A DNA stretch of 64,000 nucleotides, taken from assembly GCF_014982805.1 (NCBI RefSeq), contig NZ_JADCKC010000001.1:1-64000 (forward strand), written 5' to 3'. Made by a program: the position numbers and the translations under genes. The notes under the pieces were generated by a model. It had not been told where the DNA came from and did no database searches. It saw only the letters and a list, made by a program, of their open reading frames with translations. Positions within the stretch are counted from its first letter, which is position 1. The number at the start of each line of letters is the position of its first letter. The DNA is from Gemmiger gallinarum (GTDB taxonomy: Bacteria; Bacillota; Clostridia; Oscillospirales; Ruminococcaceae). This document shows positions 62,723 to 64,000 of this stretch, one piece after another.

Positions 62723-64000
62723 ATGAGAGGCATTTACACCCCTGTCACGGATATTCGCCGCAAGGTGTTTACCGAAGTTGCGCGCATGTCCTATGAGGGC
62801 GGCGAGTATGCGGATTACGCCAAGCATATGCGTGACCTGCCCTACAAGATCATTCCCGGCGAGGTCGGCCAGCTGCGCAGCAGCATCTTCCTGGAGAGAG
62901 CCATTGTCTCCGAGCGTATCCGTCTTGCCATGGGACTTTCTCTGCGTCCTCTGGACGAGAGTGTTCCCGCTTCGGACAATCTGGAGCATAGCATGATCGC
63001 GGACAAGTACTATGAGCCGCCGCTGATCAACGTCATCAAGTTCGCCTGCAACAAGTGCCCGGAAAAGGTCATCAAGGTCACCTCCATGTGCCAGGGCTGC
63101 CTTGCTCATCCCTGCCAGGAAGTCTGCCCCAAAAAGGCCATCAGCTTCCGCAACGGCCGCAGCCATATCGATCAGAGCCTGTGCGTCAAGTGCGGCCGCT
63201 GTGTCAGCACCTGCCCGTACAATGCCATCGTCAAGGTGGAGCGCCCCTGCGCCAAGGCCTGCGGTATGGATGCCATTCATTCCGACAAATACGGCCGTGC
63301 CGAGATCGATTACGACAAGTGCGTATCCTGCGGCATGTGCCTGGTCAACTGCCCCTTCGGCGCCATTGTGGACAAGGGGCAGATCTTCCAGCTCATTCAG
63401 GCCATCAAGCGCGGCGACCGTGTTATTGCCATTGTTGCGCCTGCCTTCATCAACCAGTTCCCCGGCCTGACCCCTGCCAAGCTGCGCGTCGCCATGCAGC
63501 AGCTGGGCTTTGCCGGTGTGTCTGAGGTTGCCGTGGGCGCCGACCTGTGCACCATTGACGAGGCCAAGGACTTCATGGAAGAGGTTCCGGAAAAGCATCC
63601 CTTCATGGGTACGTCCTGCTGCCCGGCCTGGAGCGTTATGGCAAAGAAGCTGTTCCCCCAGTATGCCGATTGCATCAGCATGACCATGACCCCCATGGTG
63701 CTGACTGCCCGTCTTATCAAGCGTTCGGACAAGAATGTCCGTATCTGCTTTGTGGGTCCCTGCTCCGCCAAGAAGCTGGAGGCCAGCCGGCGTACCGTCC
63801 GCAGTGAGGTGGACTTTGTCCTCACCTTCGAGGAACTGATGGGCATGTTTGAGGCCAAGGGCGTTGACTTTGCCTCTCTGCCCGATGACAAGAACGATAC
63901 CTTCGACGACGCCAGCGGTGACGGCCGTGGTTTCGCGGTGTCCGGCGGCGTTGCTCAGGCAGTGGTCAATGCCATCCACAAGCTGGAACCCGACCGCGAG
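62723..64000 (+). CDS. Monomeric [FeFe] hydrogenase, group B-like (partial)
   Basis: The frame is open to the end of the window (426 residues seen, C terminus missing). It has an N-terminal helical region, a cysteine cluster (CNKC and CQGCLAHPCQEVCPK from about residue 110), two ferredoxin 4Fe-4S motifs (CVKCGRCVSTCP near 154 and CVSCGMCLVNCP near 201), and H-cluster motifs TSCCPAW (about 298) and VGPCSAKKLE (about 345). The third H-cluster motif lies beyond base 64000. The GPCSAKK form points to group B, common in fermentative Clostridia, which couples ferredoxin oxidation to H2. AAGGAG precedes ATG 62723. Confidence 0.92.
   Translation, partial: MRGIYTPVTDIRRKVFTEVARMSYEGGEYADYAKHMRDLPYKIIPGEVGQLRSSIFLERAIVSERIRLAMGLSLRPLDESVPASDNLEHSMIADKYYEPPLINVIKFACNKCPEKVIKVTSMCQGCLAHPCQEVCPKKAISFRNGRSHIDQSLCVKCGRCVSTCPYNAIVKVERPCAKACGMDAIHSDKYGRAEIDYDKCVSCGMCLVNCPFGAIVDKGQIFQLIQAIKRGDRVIAIVAPAFINQFPGLTPAKLRVAMQQLGFAGVSEVAVGADLCTIDEAKDFMEEVPEKHPFMGTSCCPAWSVMAKKLFPQYADCISMTMTPMVLTARLIKRSDKNVRICFVGPCSAKKLEASRRTVRSEVDFVLTFEELMGMFEAKGVDFASLPDDKNDTFDDASGDGRGFAVSGGVAQAVVNAIHKLEPDRE

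Overview
The window is a GC-rich chromosomal segment from an anaerobic Bacillota (Firmicutes), most likely Oscillospiraceae/Ruminococcaceae of the Faecalibacterium-Gemmiger-Subdoligranulum type. The reasons are AGGAGG-type ribosome binding sites, a FabK-type FAS II operon, AddAB rather than RecBCD, SpoIIR, ATP-type PEP carboxykinase, a monomeric [FeFe] hydrogenase, ThyX instead of ThyA, and Clostridia-style small families (UPF0237/UPF0210, DUF378, CmpB-like). The genus is inference from gene content; no 16S is present.

Layout. 1-315 is the tail of an rRNA operon (5S rRNA, tRNA-Glu(CTC), terminator). 316-2800 is an AT-richer island with a TetR regulator and a frameshifted alpha/beta-hydrolase. 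2804-10495 is a complete-looking FAS II operon (acpP-accD-accA-fabH-fabK-fabD-fabG-fabF-fabZ) behind a strong promoter overlapped by a long palindrome; accB and accC are absent. 10533-13313 (minus) holds a methyltransferase, DUF378 and the UPF0237-UPF0210 pair. 13537-23733 holds an Lrp-type regulator plus aminotransferase, ispE, spoIIR and addB-addA. 23786-27658 is the rpmG-secE-nusG-rplK-rplA / rplJ-rplL ribosomal block with L1-type boxes and an L10 leader; rpoBC does not follow. 27807-36180 holds a CBS protein, Asp23-fakA, recG, a D,D-carboxypeptidase and pncB. 36314-42406 is accessory: a CmpB-like membrane protein, a 37-residue ORF, a HAD phosphatase, a GT2 glycosyltransferase, a membrane-anchored MerR regulator with a divergent small membrane protein and a nearby MerR-type promoter, and an unknown gene coupled to cca. 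42432-50335 holds pckA, a nitroreductase, a GNAT gene and the overlapping recD2-comFC-mreB cluster. 50465-58856 holds a pcrA-type helicase with an unusual tail, thyX-tmk, a GNAT gene, mltG, a U32 protein and a family-4 UDG. 58935-62504 is a P-loop ATPase followed by a PD-(D/E)XK nuclease fused to an XPD/DinG-type Fe-S helicase. The window ends inside a group-B-like [FeFe] hydrogenase.

Functionally this is mostly core physiology: membrane lipid synthesis (FAS II plus exogenous fatty-acid kinase FakA), ribosome and secretion components, dTTP supply (ThyX/Tmk), NAD salvage (PncB), cell wall (DacA, MltG, MreB) and many recombination/repair enzymes (AddAB, RecG, RecD2, UvrD/PcrA, UDG, XPD-type helicase). 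I do not see a complete, clearly new multi-gene system. The best leads are the nuclease-helicase fusion with its ATPase neighbour, the MerR membrane regulator locus with an orphan MerR-type promoter, the spoIIR translation-start hairpin, the FAS II operator, and a small conserved-looking ORF. No CRISPR array, insertion sequence or prophage was seen.
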